Part shown: positions 45,352-53,054 of the stretch, in pieces
Numbering within the stretch: the first letter of the stretch is position 1
How the letters are laid out: each line of letters starts with the position of its first letter
From: Candidatus Allochristensenella caecavium
GTDB lineage: Bacteria > Bacillota > Clostridia > Christensenellales > QAND01
Reading direction: 5' to 3'
NCBI GenBank assembly: GCA_904397865.1
Contig: CAJFOS010000014.1
Coordinates: forward strand, 124,001 to 188,000
DNA length: 64,000 bases
Program-made: the position numbers and the translations under genes
The notes under the pieces: generated by a model
What the model saw: only the letters and a program-made list of their open reading frames with translations
Told to the model about the DNA's origin: nothing
The model's database searches: none

Positions 45352-46107
45352 TTAAACCTTCCCCACCGCACCAAAACGGCGTTCACGATGCATATACTGC
45401 ATCAAACATTCGTAATAAACCTCATTTTCAAAATCCGGCCAATGTTTTTCGGTGAATACAAATTCCGCATATGCCAACTGATATAGCATAAAATTGGACA
45501 GACGCTGTTCACCGCTGGTGCGAATCAACAAATCCGGGTCCGACAATCCCTGGGTATACAAAGCCTGTGCAAAACAAGCCTCGTCGATAGCATCCGTCTG
45601 CAAAGTGCCCTCCTGTACCCGTTGCGCCAGCTGACGGGCCGCCCGAACAATTTCAAAACGGCTTCCATAGTTGAGAGCGATATTCAGCACCATTCCCGTA
45701 TTTTCGGCTGTCAGCGCACATCCGCGCTCCACCTCTCGGCGTGCTGCCGCTGGCAGATACTGGATTTCCCCCATGATGCGCAAACAAACCTGGTTGCGGT
45801 GCAATTCGTCAATCTCCCGGCGAATATATTCGACCAGCAGCGCAAACAATGCTTCCACTTCCGGACGTGGCCGTTTCCAGTTTTCCGTAGAAAAAGCGTA
45901 GAGCGTTAACGCCTCCAACCCGATATCCGAACTGGTGCGCACCACCTTACACAGCCGTTCCATACCTGCACGATGGCCTGCTGTCCGCCCTTTTCCCTGT
46001 GCTTTGGCCCACCTGCCATTCCCATCCATGATGATGGCAACATGGCGCGGCATCTTTGTCATATCCAGTTCACCGAATCCTGAAGGAAGCGGCCCTCGCA
46101 TCTGCAT
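45352..46107 (-). CDS. uppS: Undecaprenyl diphosphate synthase
   Basis: A cis-prenyltransferase making the C55 lipid carrier for cell-wall synthesis, 251 residues. PRHVAIIMDGNGRWAKAQGK, YAFSTENWKRP and SDPDLLIRTSGEQRLSNFML are diagnostic. The ATG at 46107 has AAAGGAAG 8 bases upstream; it adds about 15 residues before the usual start (MTKMPRHVAIIMDG at 46062). It follows a small ORF by 3 bases. Confidence 0.95.
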   Translation of the reverse strand: MQMRGPLPSGFGELDMTKMPRHVAIIMDGNGRWAKAQGKGRTAGHRAGMERLCKVVRTSSDIGLEALTLYAFSTENWKRPRPEVEALFALLVEYIRREIDELHRNQVCLRIMGEIQYLPAAARREVERGCALTAENTGMVLNIALNYGSRFEIVRAARQLAQRVQEGTLQTDAIDEACFAQALYTQGLSDPDLLIRTSGEQRLSNFMLYQLAYAEFVFTEKHWPDFENEVYYECLMQYMHRERRFGAVGKV

Positions 46108-46110
46108 GAT

Positions 46111-46326
46111 TTAATCTTCCTTTACTTCGTTTGCATCCATTGCTACAGTTGAGGAGAATGCACAAATGGTAATTGTCAATGGATTTTCCGTTACGCGAAC
46201 AACGCGCCAGTCCTCCCCATGGGGAGGACGCTGCGGCGCGCCTGTCTGCATGAGCGTGTATGAATCCTTTGCCCGCTCTAACATACGTTCTGCTTCCGGC
46301 CAAGGAAGCCCCAATAAGTGCTGCAT
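46111..46326 (-). CDS. Small PASTA-like protein between frr and uppS, function unknown
   Basis: A 71-residue frame with a start that overlaps the frr stop as TAATG and ends 3 bases before uppS. The opening LLGLPWPEAERMLERAKDSY resembles the GLPxxEA turn of PASTA domains, and DWRVVRVTENPLTITICAF looks like the following beta strands. Tight coupling and plausible composition support a real gene. I cannot name its family with certainty. Confidence 0.6.
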   Translation of the reverse strand: MQHLLGLPWPEAERMLERAKDSYTLMQTGAPQRPPHGEDWRVVRVTENPLTITICAFSSTVAMDANEVKED

Positions 46327-46886
46327 TATACGGACAGAATTTCCTTTTCTTTTTCGGCCAATACCTGGTCGACAGATTTAATATGGTCGTCTGTAATTTT
46401 TTGAACTTCTTTTTCGGCGGATTTGAGGTCATCCTCGGTCAGTTCATTTTCTTTTTTCATTTTGGTGAGCTGGTCATTCGCTTCGCGGCGGATAGAGCGA
46501 ATCGCCACTTTGCTCTCCTCCGCCAGTTTGCGTGCTATCTTAACCAACTCCTTGCGGCGTTCTTCCGTTAATTCGGGGAATACCAGACGGATAATTTTTC
46601 CATCGTTGCTTGGATTAATCCCTAAATCACTCTTTTGAATTGCCTTCTCCACTTCTGCAAGCTGCGTAACATCCCACAATGCGATGGTCAGCATCCGCGG
46701 TTCCGGGGATGCAATATTCGCCATCTGCGAAATCGGCGTCGGCGTGCCATAATAATCCACCAAAATGCGGTCCAGCACCTGGGCATTGGCCCGTCCGGCG
46801 CGCAGGCTAGCAAACTCCCGTTTGAGAGCCGCGATACTTTTATCCATTTTTTCATTCGCTATTGTGACTGATTCAAAATTACTCAT
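46326..46886 (-). CDS. frr: Ribosome recycling factor
   Basis: RRF splits post-termination ribosomes together with EF-G. It has 186 residues and the canonical length. LRAGRANAQVLDRILVDYYG, PISQMANIASPEPRML and SDLGINPSNDGKIIRLVFPE are typical. It follows pyrH beyond a terminator. Confidence 0.97.
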   Translation of the reverse strand: MSNFESVTIANEKMDKSIAALKREFASLRAGRANAQVLDRILVDYYGTPTPISQMANIASPEPRMLTIALWDVTQLAEVEKAIQKSDLGINPSNDGKIIRLVFPELTEERRKELVKIARKLAEESKVAIRSIRREANDQLTKMKKENELTEDDLKSAEKEVQKITDDHIKSVDQVLAEKEKEILSV

Positions 46887-46937
46887 CAGAGATACCTCCT
46901 TGGTTCTATTTTACATGTTCCCGTCTATATAAGCAAC

Positions 46938-46979
46938 AAAAAAACCCTTGCGAAGCGTTTTCTCATCCACTTGCAAGGG
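46938..46979 (-). terminator. Terminator after pyrH
   Basis: On the minus strand CCCTTGC pairs with GCAAGGG across a longer loop region and is followed by seven T. It separates pyrH from frr, which are often cotranscribed. Confidence 0.85.
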
Positions 46980-46997
46980 CTTTTCTTCAGCATTTGA

Positions 46998-47705
46998 TTA
47001 TGCGTGGACAAATGTACCGATTTTCTCTCCTTTGACTGCACGCACAATGCTATTTTCCTCACTCAAGCCAAAGACGATGATAGGGATATCGTTTTCCATA
47101 CACAGCGCGATGGCGGGCGAATCCATGACCGTCAATCCATCTGCCAACACCTGCTTGTACGAAATATCCTCATACCGCAATGCTTGCGGGTTGGTTTTGG
47201 GGTCGCTATCATAAACGCCATCCACGTTTTTAGCCGACAAAATGACATCTGCATTCATTTCTGCTGCCCGCAGCGCGGCCGCCGTATCCGTAGAGAAGAA
47301 AGGATTGCCGGTCCCGCAGGCAAATATCACAACACGCCCTTTTTCCAGATGCCGAATTGCTTTCCGGCGGATGTAAGGCTCTGCGACTTGACGCATTTCG
47401 ATTGCCGTCTGTACGCGTACCGCGGCTCCTTTCTGCTCCAGCGCATCCTGCAAAGCCAGGGCGTTAATGCTCGTCGCCATCATCCCCATATAATCGGCTG
47501 TTGCACGGTCCATTTCCGTTCCCTGCCGTCCACGCCAGAAATTGCCGCCGCCGACAACAATGCATACCTGACAGCCAAGAGCGGCTACATCGATAATCTG
47601 GTCAGAAATCTCAGCAATGACTTCCTGGCATAAACCGAAACGATTTTCACCAGCCAAGGCTTCCCCGCTGATTTTCAATACAATGCGTTCATATGCTTTT
47701 GCCAT
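46998..47705 (-). CDS. pyrH: UMP kinase
   Basis: An amino-acid-kinase-fold enzyme phosphorylating UMP, 235 residues. [40 protein letters not shown] and [16 protein letters not shown] are diagnostic. The ATG at 47705 is chosen because GGAGAGGGG lies upstream; an ATG 24 bases earlier would contain that site in its coding part. Confidence 0.96.
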   Translation of the reverse strand: MAKAYERIVLKISGEALAGENRFGLCQEVIAEISDQIIDVAALGCQVCIVVGGGNFWRGRQGTEMDRATADYMGMMATSINALALQDALEQKGAAVRVQTAIEMRQVAEPYIRRKAIRHLEKGRVVIFACGTGNPFFSTDTAAALRAAEMNADVILSAKNVDGVYDSDPKTNPQALRYEDISYKQVLADGLTVMDSPAIALCMENDIPIIVFGLSEENSIVRAVKGEKIGTFVHA

Positions 47706-47727
47706 GTGATAAACCCCTCTCCTGCTC

Positions 47728-47759
47728 ATAAAAAAAGGGCCGAAAAGGCCCCTTTTTTT
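47728..47759 (-). terminator. Terminator after tsf
   Basis: GGGCC / GGCCC core with A/T flanks, giving seven T on the minus strand directly after the tsf stop. Confidence 0.93.
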
Positions 47760-47760
47760 C

Positions 47761-48411
47761 TTACATACCAGCCTGCTTCATGACTTCTGCAACAAAATCA
47801 TCTTCCCGTTTTTGCAAGCCTTCGCCCATCTCATAACGGGTGAAGCGGCGCACCGTGATGTTTTCGCCCAGTGTTGCAATCATCCCTTTGACGACATCCG
47901 TCACCGTCTTATCGCCATCTTTGACAAACGGCTGTTCCATCAGACAGTTTTCTTTATAATATTTTTCAATGCGGCCCATGACCATCTTATCTACAATCTT
48001 TTCCGGTTTCCCTTCATTGAGAGCCTGTACGCGCAAAATCTCTTTTTCTTTTTCGATGATTTCTTCCGGTACATCTTCGCGCTTGAGATAAGGCGGATTG
48101 GTCGCCGCTACCTGCATGGCGATATCGCGAACGAACGAACGGAATTGCTCGGTCTTGGCAACAAAATCCGTCTCACAGTTCACTTCAATCAAGACACCAA
48201 TGCGGCCACCCATATGGATATAGCTTTCCACAACGCCTTCTGCCGCAATCCGGCCGGACTTTTTGGCTGCTGCCGCCAGCCCTTTTTCGCGCAGATACTC
48301 AACCGCTTTTTCCATGTTGCCATCGGTTTCTACCAGCGCTTTTTTACAATCCATCATGCCGGCACCCGTAGTTTCACGCAACGCTTTTACATCGCTTGCC
48401 GAAATAGCCAT
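47761..48411 (-). CDS. tsf: Elongation factor Ts (short form)
   Basis: The nucleotide exchange factor for EF-Tu. The UBA-like N-terminus ([19 protein letters not shown]) and [12 protein letters not shown] are typical. With 216 residues it is the short form, lacking one dimerisation subdomain of the roughly 290-residue E. coli type, as in some Clostridia and cyanobacteria. It is cotranscribed with rpsB. Confidence 0.95.
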   Translation of the reverse strand: MAISASDVKALRETTGAGMMDCKKALVETDGNMEKAVEYLREKGLAAAAKKSGRIAAEGVVESYIHMGGRIGVLIEVNCETDFVAKTEQFRSFVRDIAMQVAATNPPYLKREDVPEEIIEKEKEILRVQALNEGKPEKIVDKMVMGRIEKYYKENCLMEQPFVKDGDKTVTDVVKGMIATLGENITVRRFTRYEMGEGLQKREDDFVAEVMKQAGM

Positions 48412-48431
48412 ACTTGATTTCCTCCCCTTGC

Positions 48432-49193
48432 TTATGCTTCCGCCGGCGCAGCTTCTTCTACAACGACTTCTTCCGCCGTCTGCGCTTCTTCCGCCGGTAC
48501 TTCTTCCTGTTCGCCCTGACGGCCTTCGATAATCGCATCGGCCATTTTACCTGCAATCAGTTTAACAGCACGAATGGCATCATCATTGCCCGGGATGACA
48601 TAATCCAGTTCATCCGGGTCGCAGTTCGTATCACAAATGCCCACAATCGGAATTCCCAGGTTGCGCGCTTCACAGATAGCAATGTGCTCCTTGCGCGGGT
48701 CCACAACAAAAATTGCCTGCGGCAACGCTTTCATTTCTTTGATGCCGCCCAGGTTTTTCTCAAGTTTTTCACGTTCCAACACAAGTTTGCTGACTTCCTT
48801 TTTGGTCAGCATGTCAAAATCGCCATTCTGTTCCATCGCATTGATGCGTTTGAGACGCGCGATGGACTGGCGAATCGTTTTAAAGTTGGTCAGCATGCCG
48901 CCCAGCCAGCGGTTATTGACGTAATACATGCCGCAGCGCTTGGCTTCCTGTTCGATGCTTTCACGCGCCTGTTTTTTCGTGCCGACGAACAGAACCGTGC
49001 CGCCCTCTGCCGCGATATCACGGATGAACAGATACGCTTCTTCCGCTTTGCGTACCGTTTTCTGCAGGTCAATGATGTAGATACCGTTGCGTTCCGTGAA
49101 GATGTATTTGGCCATCTTCGGGTTCCAACGGCGGGTCTGGTGGCCAAAATGGACACCTGCTTCAAGCAATTGTTTCATGGAAATAATGGACAT
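48432..49193 (-). CDS. rpsB: 30S ribosomal protein S2
   Basis: A 253-residue protein with [38 protein letters not shown] and [12 protein letters not shown]. The C-terminus has an Ala/Glu/Val-rich tail of about 30 residues. AAGGAGG precedes the ATG, and a structured leader lies upstream. Confidence 0.97.
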   Translation of the reverse strand: MSIISMKQLLEAGVHFGHQTRRWNPKMAKYIFTERNGIYIIDLQKTVRKAEEAYLFIRDIAAEGGTVLFVGTKKQARESIEQEAKRCGMYYVNNRWLGGMLTNFKTIRQSIARLKRINAMEQNGDFDMLTKKEVSKLVLEREKLEKNLGGIKEMKALPQAIFVVDPRKEHIAICEARNLGIPIVGICDTNCDPDELDYVIPGNDDAIRAVKLIAGKMADAIIEGRQGEQEEVPAEEAQTAEEVVVEEAAPAEA

Positions 49194-49204
49194 AAAAAAA
49201 CCTC

Positions 49205-49290
49205 CTTGTTATCCTCCCCGTGTGTACAGCTGTCAAACCTCGAACGAGGCACAAGGTCAGCCTGAATGACACGGGTGTGTTTTTATCCGA
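49205..49290 (-). promoter_or_regulatory. Structured rpsB leader
   Basis: In the transcript ACACGGG-type and CCCGTGT-type segments (49216-49223 with 49269-49276) can pair and enclose a CCTCG-TT-CGAGG hairpin (49238-49249). This is compatible with S2 autoregulation, but no family match can be checked here. Confidence 0.45.
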
Positions 49291-49293
49291 TGC

Positions 49294-49323
49294 ATTATAG
49301 CATAAGAAGCGCTTGTTAAGCAA
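49294..49323 (-). promoter_or_regulatory. rpsB-tsf promoter
   Basis: On the minus strand TTGCTT (49323-49318), 18 bases, TATAAT (49299-49294). The -35 lies at the centre of the palindrome at 49300-49336. Confidence 0.75.
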
Positions 49324-49336
49324 GCACTTCTTATGC
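49300..49336. repeat. 16-bp near-perfect palindrome overlapping the rpsB promoter
   Basis: Arms GCATAAGAAGCGCTTG (49300-49315) and 49321-49336 are complementary except for one G-T type mismatch; the loop is 5 bases. It lies just after the DUF1292 gene and has no T-run on the minus strand, so it is not a classical terminator for that gene. Confidence 0.85.
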
Positions 49337-49349
49337 ATTTTAACCATAT

Positions 49350-49619
49350 TTACTGAATGGGCGGCAACGTGCCCAGCGTTTGCGTCAACAAATGTTCAAA
49401 CGGTTCCAAATCTTCTACAACAGAAAGCGTATTTCCATCCTTGTTCTGGTCGATATGCAACAACAACACGCGTTCAGCGGGCGTCATACGGTCGTGTTCT
49501 GCACGCATCACCACATATTGTTCGCCATCCTGTACGACAATCGCTGTCGGCATATATTCCGTCTGCTGGCCAGTTTCATCGGTCAACGTTGCTTTCATCA
49601 AGCCCAATGCTTCTATCAT
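49350..49619 (-). CDS. DUF1292 family protein (YrzB-like)
   Basis: An 89-residue acidic protein of the DUF1292 family, function unknown. MKATLTDETGQQTEYMP, VQDGEQYVVMRAEHD and NTLSVVEDLEPFEHLLTQTL fit the family. The ATG overlaps the ruvX stop (ATGA), with AAAGGTGG 6 bases upstream. The ireB-ruvX-yrzB order is conserved in Firmicutes. Confidence 0.85.
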   Translation of the reverse strand: MIEALGLMKATLTDETGQQTEYMPTAIVVQDGEQYVVMRAEHDRMTPAERVLLLHIDQNKDGNTLSVVEDLEPFEHLLTQTLGTLPPIQ

Positions 49620-50041
49620 ACACAACCACCACCTTTTGCATCCAGATAGTTCTGTAAAATAATCTGCGCAGCCATTTTATCCACCACATTTTTGCGTTTT
49701 TTGCGGGATACGTTTGCCCCAATCAAGGTTCGCTGCGCCTGTGCGGTAGTCAACCGTTCATCCATAAATGCCTGCGGTATGTCTGAATATACAGCAAACG
49801 CCCGGGCAAATGCACGTACTTTTTCCGTAGCGGGGCCATCCGTTCCATTCATATTGCGTGGCAGGCCGAATACAACCTTGCCAGCCCCCAACACCTGCAG
49901 TTTTCCTGCAATGGCTTTTGCATCCTGTTCAACTTGTCCAACACATGAATAACTCTCTACACCGCTGGCCAAAAATTCACTCTCATCGCTGAGCGCAATA
50001 CCAATGCGCACATCGCCGATGTCCAATCCTGCTATTCGCAT
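49616..50041 (-). CDS. ruvX: RuvX/YqgF RNase H-fold nuclease
   Basis: A RuvC-like RNase H-fold protein proposed as a Holliday junction resolvase and needed for 16S rRNA 5'-end maturation in E. coli. It has 141 residues with GLDIGDVRIGIALSD, VFGLPRNMNGTDG and DERLTTAQAQRTLI; catalytic Asp residues are in LDIGD and VVDKMAAQIIL. The ATG at 50041 has AAAGGAA 6 bases upstream. Confidence 0.94.
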   Translation of the reverse strand: MRIAGLDIGDVRIGIALSDESEFLASGVESYSCVGQVEQDAKAIAGKLQVLGAGKVVFGLPRNMNGTDGPATEKVRAFARAFAVYSDIPQAFMDERLTTAQAQRTLIGANVSRKKRKNVVDKMAAQIILQNYLDAKGGGCV

Positions 50042-50151
50042 GCTTGTTCCTTTCCCTTTATACAACAAGCGCTCCGCATGACAAATGCGAAGCGTTTTTG
50101 CTCATTGCCGCCGCATAAACGAAGGAAGTATTTATTCCCCGCCCATGCTTT

Positions 50152-50409
50152 TCACACCGAGGCTTTCTGATTCAAATAAAACTTCATGACCTCTTCAAGC
50201 AGTTCGTCCCGTTCCATCCTACGAATCAGGCTTCTGGCATTGTCATAACTGGTGATATAAGTCGGATCGCCGGAAATAATATACCCTACCAACTGGTTGA
50301 CTGGGTCATATCCTTTTGCACGCAGCGCTGCATACACACGCAACAGAATCTGTTCCGCTGATTCCTCTCGCACCGGTGAAAAAGCCATGGTTTGGTCCTT
50401 TCGATCCAT
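50152..50409 (-). CDS. ireB: IreB family regulatory phosphoprotein (UPF0297/YrzL)
   Basis: An 85-residue DUF965 protein. The core [37 protein letters not shown] and [19 protein letters not shown] matches the family closely. In Enterococcus IreB is phosphorylated by the PASTA kinase IreK and limits cephalosporin resistance. alaS, which usually precedes it, is absent here. It has its own sigma-A promoter. Confidence 0.94.
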   Translation of the reverse strand: MDRKDQTMAFSPVREESAEQILLRVYAALRAKGYDPVNQLVGYIISGDPTYITSYDNARSLIRRMERDELLEEVMKFYLNQKASV

Positions 50410-50451
50410 TCTTGCACCTCAATTCTTCCTGCATCCTTATGATGTACTTGC

Positions 50452-50480
50452 ATTATATCTTACTCGAAGTAATTTTTCAA
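50452..50480 (-). promoter_or_regulatory. ireB-ruvX-DUF1292 promoter
   Basis: On the minus strand TTGAAA (50480-50475), 17 bases, TATAAT (50457-50452). Confidence 0.85.
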
Positions 50481-50552
50481 ACCATTTCCATACGATTTTC
50501 CAAATTATACAATTACGATACAATTCCCGACAAAGCTTTTTTAAGAGAAAAC

Positions 50553-50578
50553 AAAAAAGGCGGTTTCCCGCCTTTTTT
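50553..50578 (-). terminator. Terminator after the 53-residue ORF
   Basis: AAAAAAGGCGG / CCGCCTTTTTT with a 4-base loop; T-runs on both strands. Confidence 0.95.
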
Positions 50579-50588
50579 GCGTGGTTAA

Positions 50589-50750
50589 TTACATCTCAAT
50601 CCCGACTTTGCTTGCGCTCTTCTGCACGTTCTTACCAATCTTGCGCATTCCTTTGGCATTGAGGTCTCCCGTCAGCGCAAGCGCCGCCGTCGCGCCAAGA
50701 AGTGTGCCGGCCGCGATGCCTACGCCTGCCATCAACATTTTGCTGCCCAT
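50589..50750 (-). CDS. 53-residue Ala/Gly-rich membrane peptide, function unknown
   Basis: A small frame of 53 codons starting MGSKMLMAGVGIAAG. Residues 5-27 form one hydrophobic, Gly/Ala-rich segment; the C-terminal half is basic (KGMRKIGKNVQKSASKVG) and could lie along the membrane or bind nucleic acid or lipid headgroups. AAAGGGG lies 10 bases upstream of the ATG, and a strong terminator follows the stop by 10 bases, which together support a real gene. It lies downstream of iscU. I do not recognise the family with certainty. Confidence 0.72.
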   Translation of the reverse strand: MGSKMLMAGVGIAAGTLLGATAALALTGDLNAKGMRKIGKNVQKSASKVGIEM

Positions 50751-50842
50751 GTGTTTCCGCCCCTTTCTTCAATGGATTGACAATGCTAGTTTATCCATCC
50801 AGGCATGGTTCATGAGCATTTTCTTTTGGCAAAAAACGGGCG

Positions 50843-51226
50843 TCACTTTTGCGCTTCCTGCTTGCGTTTTTCATAATCAGCAAATGCGGCCTGAACCGCT
50901 TCTTCCGCCAAAACGCTGCAGTGCAATTTGGCCGGCGGCAAACCATCCAGCGCTTCTACAACCGCTTTATTTGTCAATTTTTTGGCTTCTTCAATCGTTT
51001 TGCCCTTAATCAGCTCCGTTGCCATGCTGGACGTTGCTACGGCCGCACCGCAACCAAATGTTTTAAATTTTACATCTTCTACAATGCCATCATCGTTTAT
51101 CTTTAAATACATCCGCATGATATCTCCACACCGGGCGTTGCCCACTTCGCCAACGCCATTGGCATCGGGCAATTCACCTACGTTGCGTGGATTGTTAAAA
51201 TGCTCCATTACTTTTTCGCTATACAT
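50843..51226 (-). CDS. iscU: Fe-S cluster scaffold IscU
   Basis: The scaffold on which 2Fe-2S clusters are built from IscS sulfur. It has 127 residues. Ligands C33 (ARCGD, with D35), C59 (FGCGAA) and C103 (LHCSVLAEEA) are present. LPPAK (96-100) corresponds to the LPPVK chaperone-recognition motif of IscU, so this is IscU/NifU type rather than the SufU usual in Bacillus. No hscA, hscB or fdx genes are nearby. It follows iscS by 1 base. Confidence 0.94.
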   Translation of the reverse strand: MYSEKVMEHFNNPRNVGELPDANGVGEVGNARCGDIMRMYLKINDDGIVEDVKFKTFGCGAAVATSSMATELIKGKTIEEAKKLTNKAVVEALDGLPPAKLHCSVLAEEAVQAAFADYEKRKQEAQK

Positions 51227-51227
51227 A

Positions 51228-52424
51228 TCAATGGTTCTCCTTTTTGGTTACTTCATCATACAGAGGGCTCATCTCACGCAGCCGCTGGACAATAGGCGGC
51301 AGTTTTTCCAGAACATAGTCAATGTCCGACTCTGTTGTCCGCGCACCCAGCGTCAACCGCAATGAACCGTGTGCAATTTCATGCGGCAGTCCAATGGCAA
51401 GAAGAACATGTGAAGGGTCCAGCGAGCCGGACGTACAGGCGCTTCCGCTAGACCCCGCAATCCCCTGCCTGTCCAGCATCAACAGTAACGCTTCACCTTC
51501 AATGTAGCGAAAACAGAAATTGGCATTGTTGGGAAGACGCCGTTCTCTATCCGTCGGTCCGTTATAACGCGTATACGGGATGGCGTCCAATACGCCCTGA
51601 ACCAGACGGTCCCGCATACTGCACAGCCGTGTTTGATTTTCGAGCAGCTGAGCAGAGGCAATTTCTGCCGCTTTACCTAGCCCGACGATTCCCGGTACAT
51701 TTTCCGTCGTCGCCCGTCGGCCACGTTCCTGTGCGCCGCCGTGCAAAAACTGCGCTATCTTCACGCCGTTGCGTATATACAGTGCCCCCACGCCTTTGGG
51801 CCCGTAGATTTTATGGCCGGACAAGGAAAGTAAATCGATATGCATAGCTTGTACATCAATCGGCACACTTCCGAATGCCTGCACTGCATCCGTATGAAAC
51901 GTAACTCCCTTTGCATGGCAAACTTCCCCAATTTGGGCGATAGGCTGAATCGTCCCAATTTCATTGTTGGCAAACATAATACTGACCAGAATGGTGTCGG
52001 GCCGAATGGCTTGCGCCACCTGTTCCGGCGTGATAAATCCCTGTTCATCCACCGGCAAATAGGTCACTTCATATCCATGTTTTTCCAAAAACTCGCATGT
52101 ATGGAGAATCGCATGGTGTTCAATCTGTGTTGTGATAATGTGCTTCCCCTTTTGTGCCTGTGCTTCTGCAACCCCTTTGAGCGCCCAGTTATCGCTTTCC
52201 GAGCCGCCGGAGGTAAAATAGACTTCATTGACCTTGGCGGCATGGAGCGCCTGAGCAACCTGTTCACGTGCATGGTCAACCCCCTTTTTGGCTTCCCGTG
52301 CGTAGGCGTGAATGCTGGAAGGATTGCCAAAAATTTCCGAAAAATAAGGACGCATTGCCTCCATCACTTCCGGTTTGACATATGTTGTCGCGGCATGGTC
52401 CAGATATACGTGTCTTGTCTCCAT
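51228..52424 (-). CDS. iscS: Cysteine desulfurase IscS/NifS
   Basis: A PLP enzyme that removes sulfur from cysteine for Fe-S clusters and tRNA thiolation, 398 residues. YLDHAATTYVKPEV is at the N-terminus, the PLP lysine in SLSGHKIYGPKG, and the catalytic Cys in SSGSACTSGSLDPSH. It lies between iscR and iscU in one operon. Confidence 0.96.
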   Translation of the reverse strand: METRHVYLDHAATTYVKPEVMEAMRPYFSEIFGNPSSIHAYAREAKKGVDHAREQVAQALHAAKVNEVYFTSGGSESDNWALKGVAEAQAQKGKHIITTQIEHHAILHTCEFLEKHGYEVTYLPVDEQGFITPEQVAQAIRPDTILVSIMFANNEIGTIQPIAQIGEVCHAKGVTFHTDAVQAFGSVPIDVQAMHIDLLSLSGHKIYGPKGVGALYIRNGVKIAQFLHGGAQERGRRATTENVPGIVGLGKAAEIASAQLLENQTRLCSMRDRLVQGVLDAIPYTRYNGPTDRERRLPNNANFCFRYIEGEALLLMLDRQGIAGSSGSACTSGSLDPSHVLLAIGLPHEIAHGSLRLTLGARTTESDIDYVLEKLPPIVQRLREMSPLYDEVTKKENH

Positions 52425-52427
52425 TTT

Positions 52428-52883
52428 TTATTCCTCCACAAGGGCGCATGCAGGCGTCCTTTCTGTCAAACATTCTTCCCGTTCCTGGCGAAGCATATCT
52501 CCCAGCGTTACATTGTCAATCACGCGGTCGATGCTCTTACGAATTTCCTTGTATAGAAAAGATTCCACACATGAATCCGCGTTGCGGCAACTAAAGCCTT
52601 CTACGGCACATGCCGCAGGAGCCATGCTGCCTTCTAACGCACGAATTACCGTACCGATGATAATCTCATCCGGCTGATGCGCCAAAACATAACCGCCCTG
52701 TGCCCCGCGAATGGAAGATACCACATCGGCCTGCCGCAATTTCTTAAACAATTGCTCCAAATAGGTCGCCGAGATATCGATGCATCCAGCCAGTTCGCGT
52801 ACAGAAACCGGCCCTTGCCCTTCTCGCCGGCCCAATTCCAACACGGCCTTCAACCCATAACGTCCTTTTGTTGAAATGCGCAT
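52428..52883 (-). CDS. iscR: Rrf2-family regulator, IscR-like
   Basis: A winged-helix repressor, 151 residues. The N-terminus MRISTKGRYGLKAVLEL and SVRELAGCIDISATYLEQLFKKL are typical of Rrf2. Cysteines C92, C99 and C105 are spaced like the 2Fe-2S ligands of IscR (C92, C98, C104), unlike CymR, which lacks all three. It leads the iscR-iscS-iscU operon and probably autoregulates it; a short C-terminal extension contains one further Cys. Confidence 0.9.
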   Translation of the reverse strand: MRISTKGRYGLKAVLELGRREGQGPVSVRELAGCIDISATYLEQLFKKLRQADVVSSIRGAQGGYVLAHQPDEIIIGTVIRALEGSMAPAACAVEGFSCRNADSCVESFLYKEIRKSIDRVIDNVTLGDMLRQEREECLTERTPACALVEE

Positions 52884-52930
52884 TCCTTCACCTCTTTAAT
52901 TCGGAGTGCTTTTCTCTGATTTGCAGGAGA

Positions 52931-52959
52931 AGTTTACCATTTCCGACTAAGTTTGTCAA
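52931..52959 (-). promoter_or_regulatory. iscR-iscS-iscU promoter
   Basis: On the minus strand TTGACA (52959-52954), 17 bases, TAAACT (52936-52931). The leader of about 45 bases could hold an IscR site, but I cannot define one reliably. Confidence 0.78.
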
Positions 52960-53010
52960 CATTATTTTCCGGCTTTTACGCCTATTATATCCGTTTTTTA
53001 TAAAGGGAAT

Positions 53011-53045
53011 AAAAAAGCGGAGGGAATACTGGCTCCCTCCGCTTT
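53011..53045 (-). terminator. Terminator after glyA
   Basis: AAAGCGGAGGGA / TCCCTCCGCTTT with an 8-base loop, then TTTTTTA on the minus strand. Confidence 0.95.
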
Positions 53046-53054
53046 GTCTGTCCT

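Noticed and set aside
46276-46288. LexA-like sequence TAACATACGTTC
   Set aside because: The first half-site is imperfect and the site lies in the coding part of the small frr-uppS ORF, without a promoter.
50067-50098. Imperfect hairpin between ireB and ruvX
   Set aside because: The T-run is on the plus strand, where there is no gene to terminate; two mismatches in the stem. It may be a processing or pausing structure, but there is not enough support for a feature.
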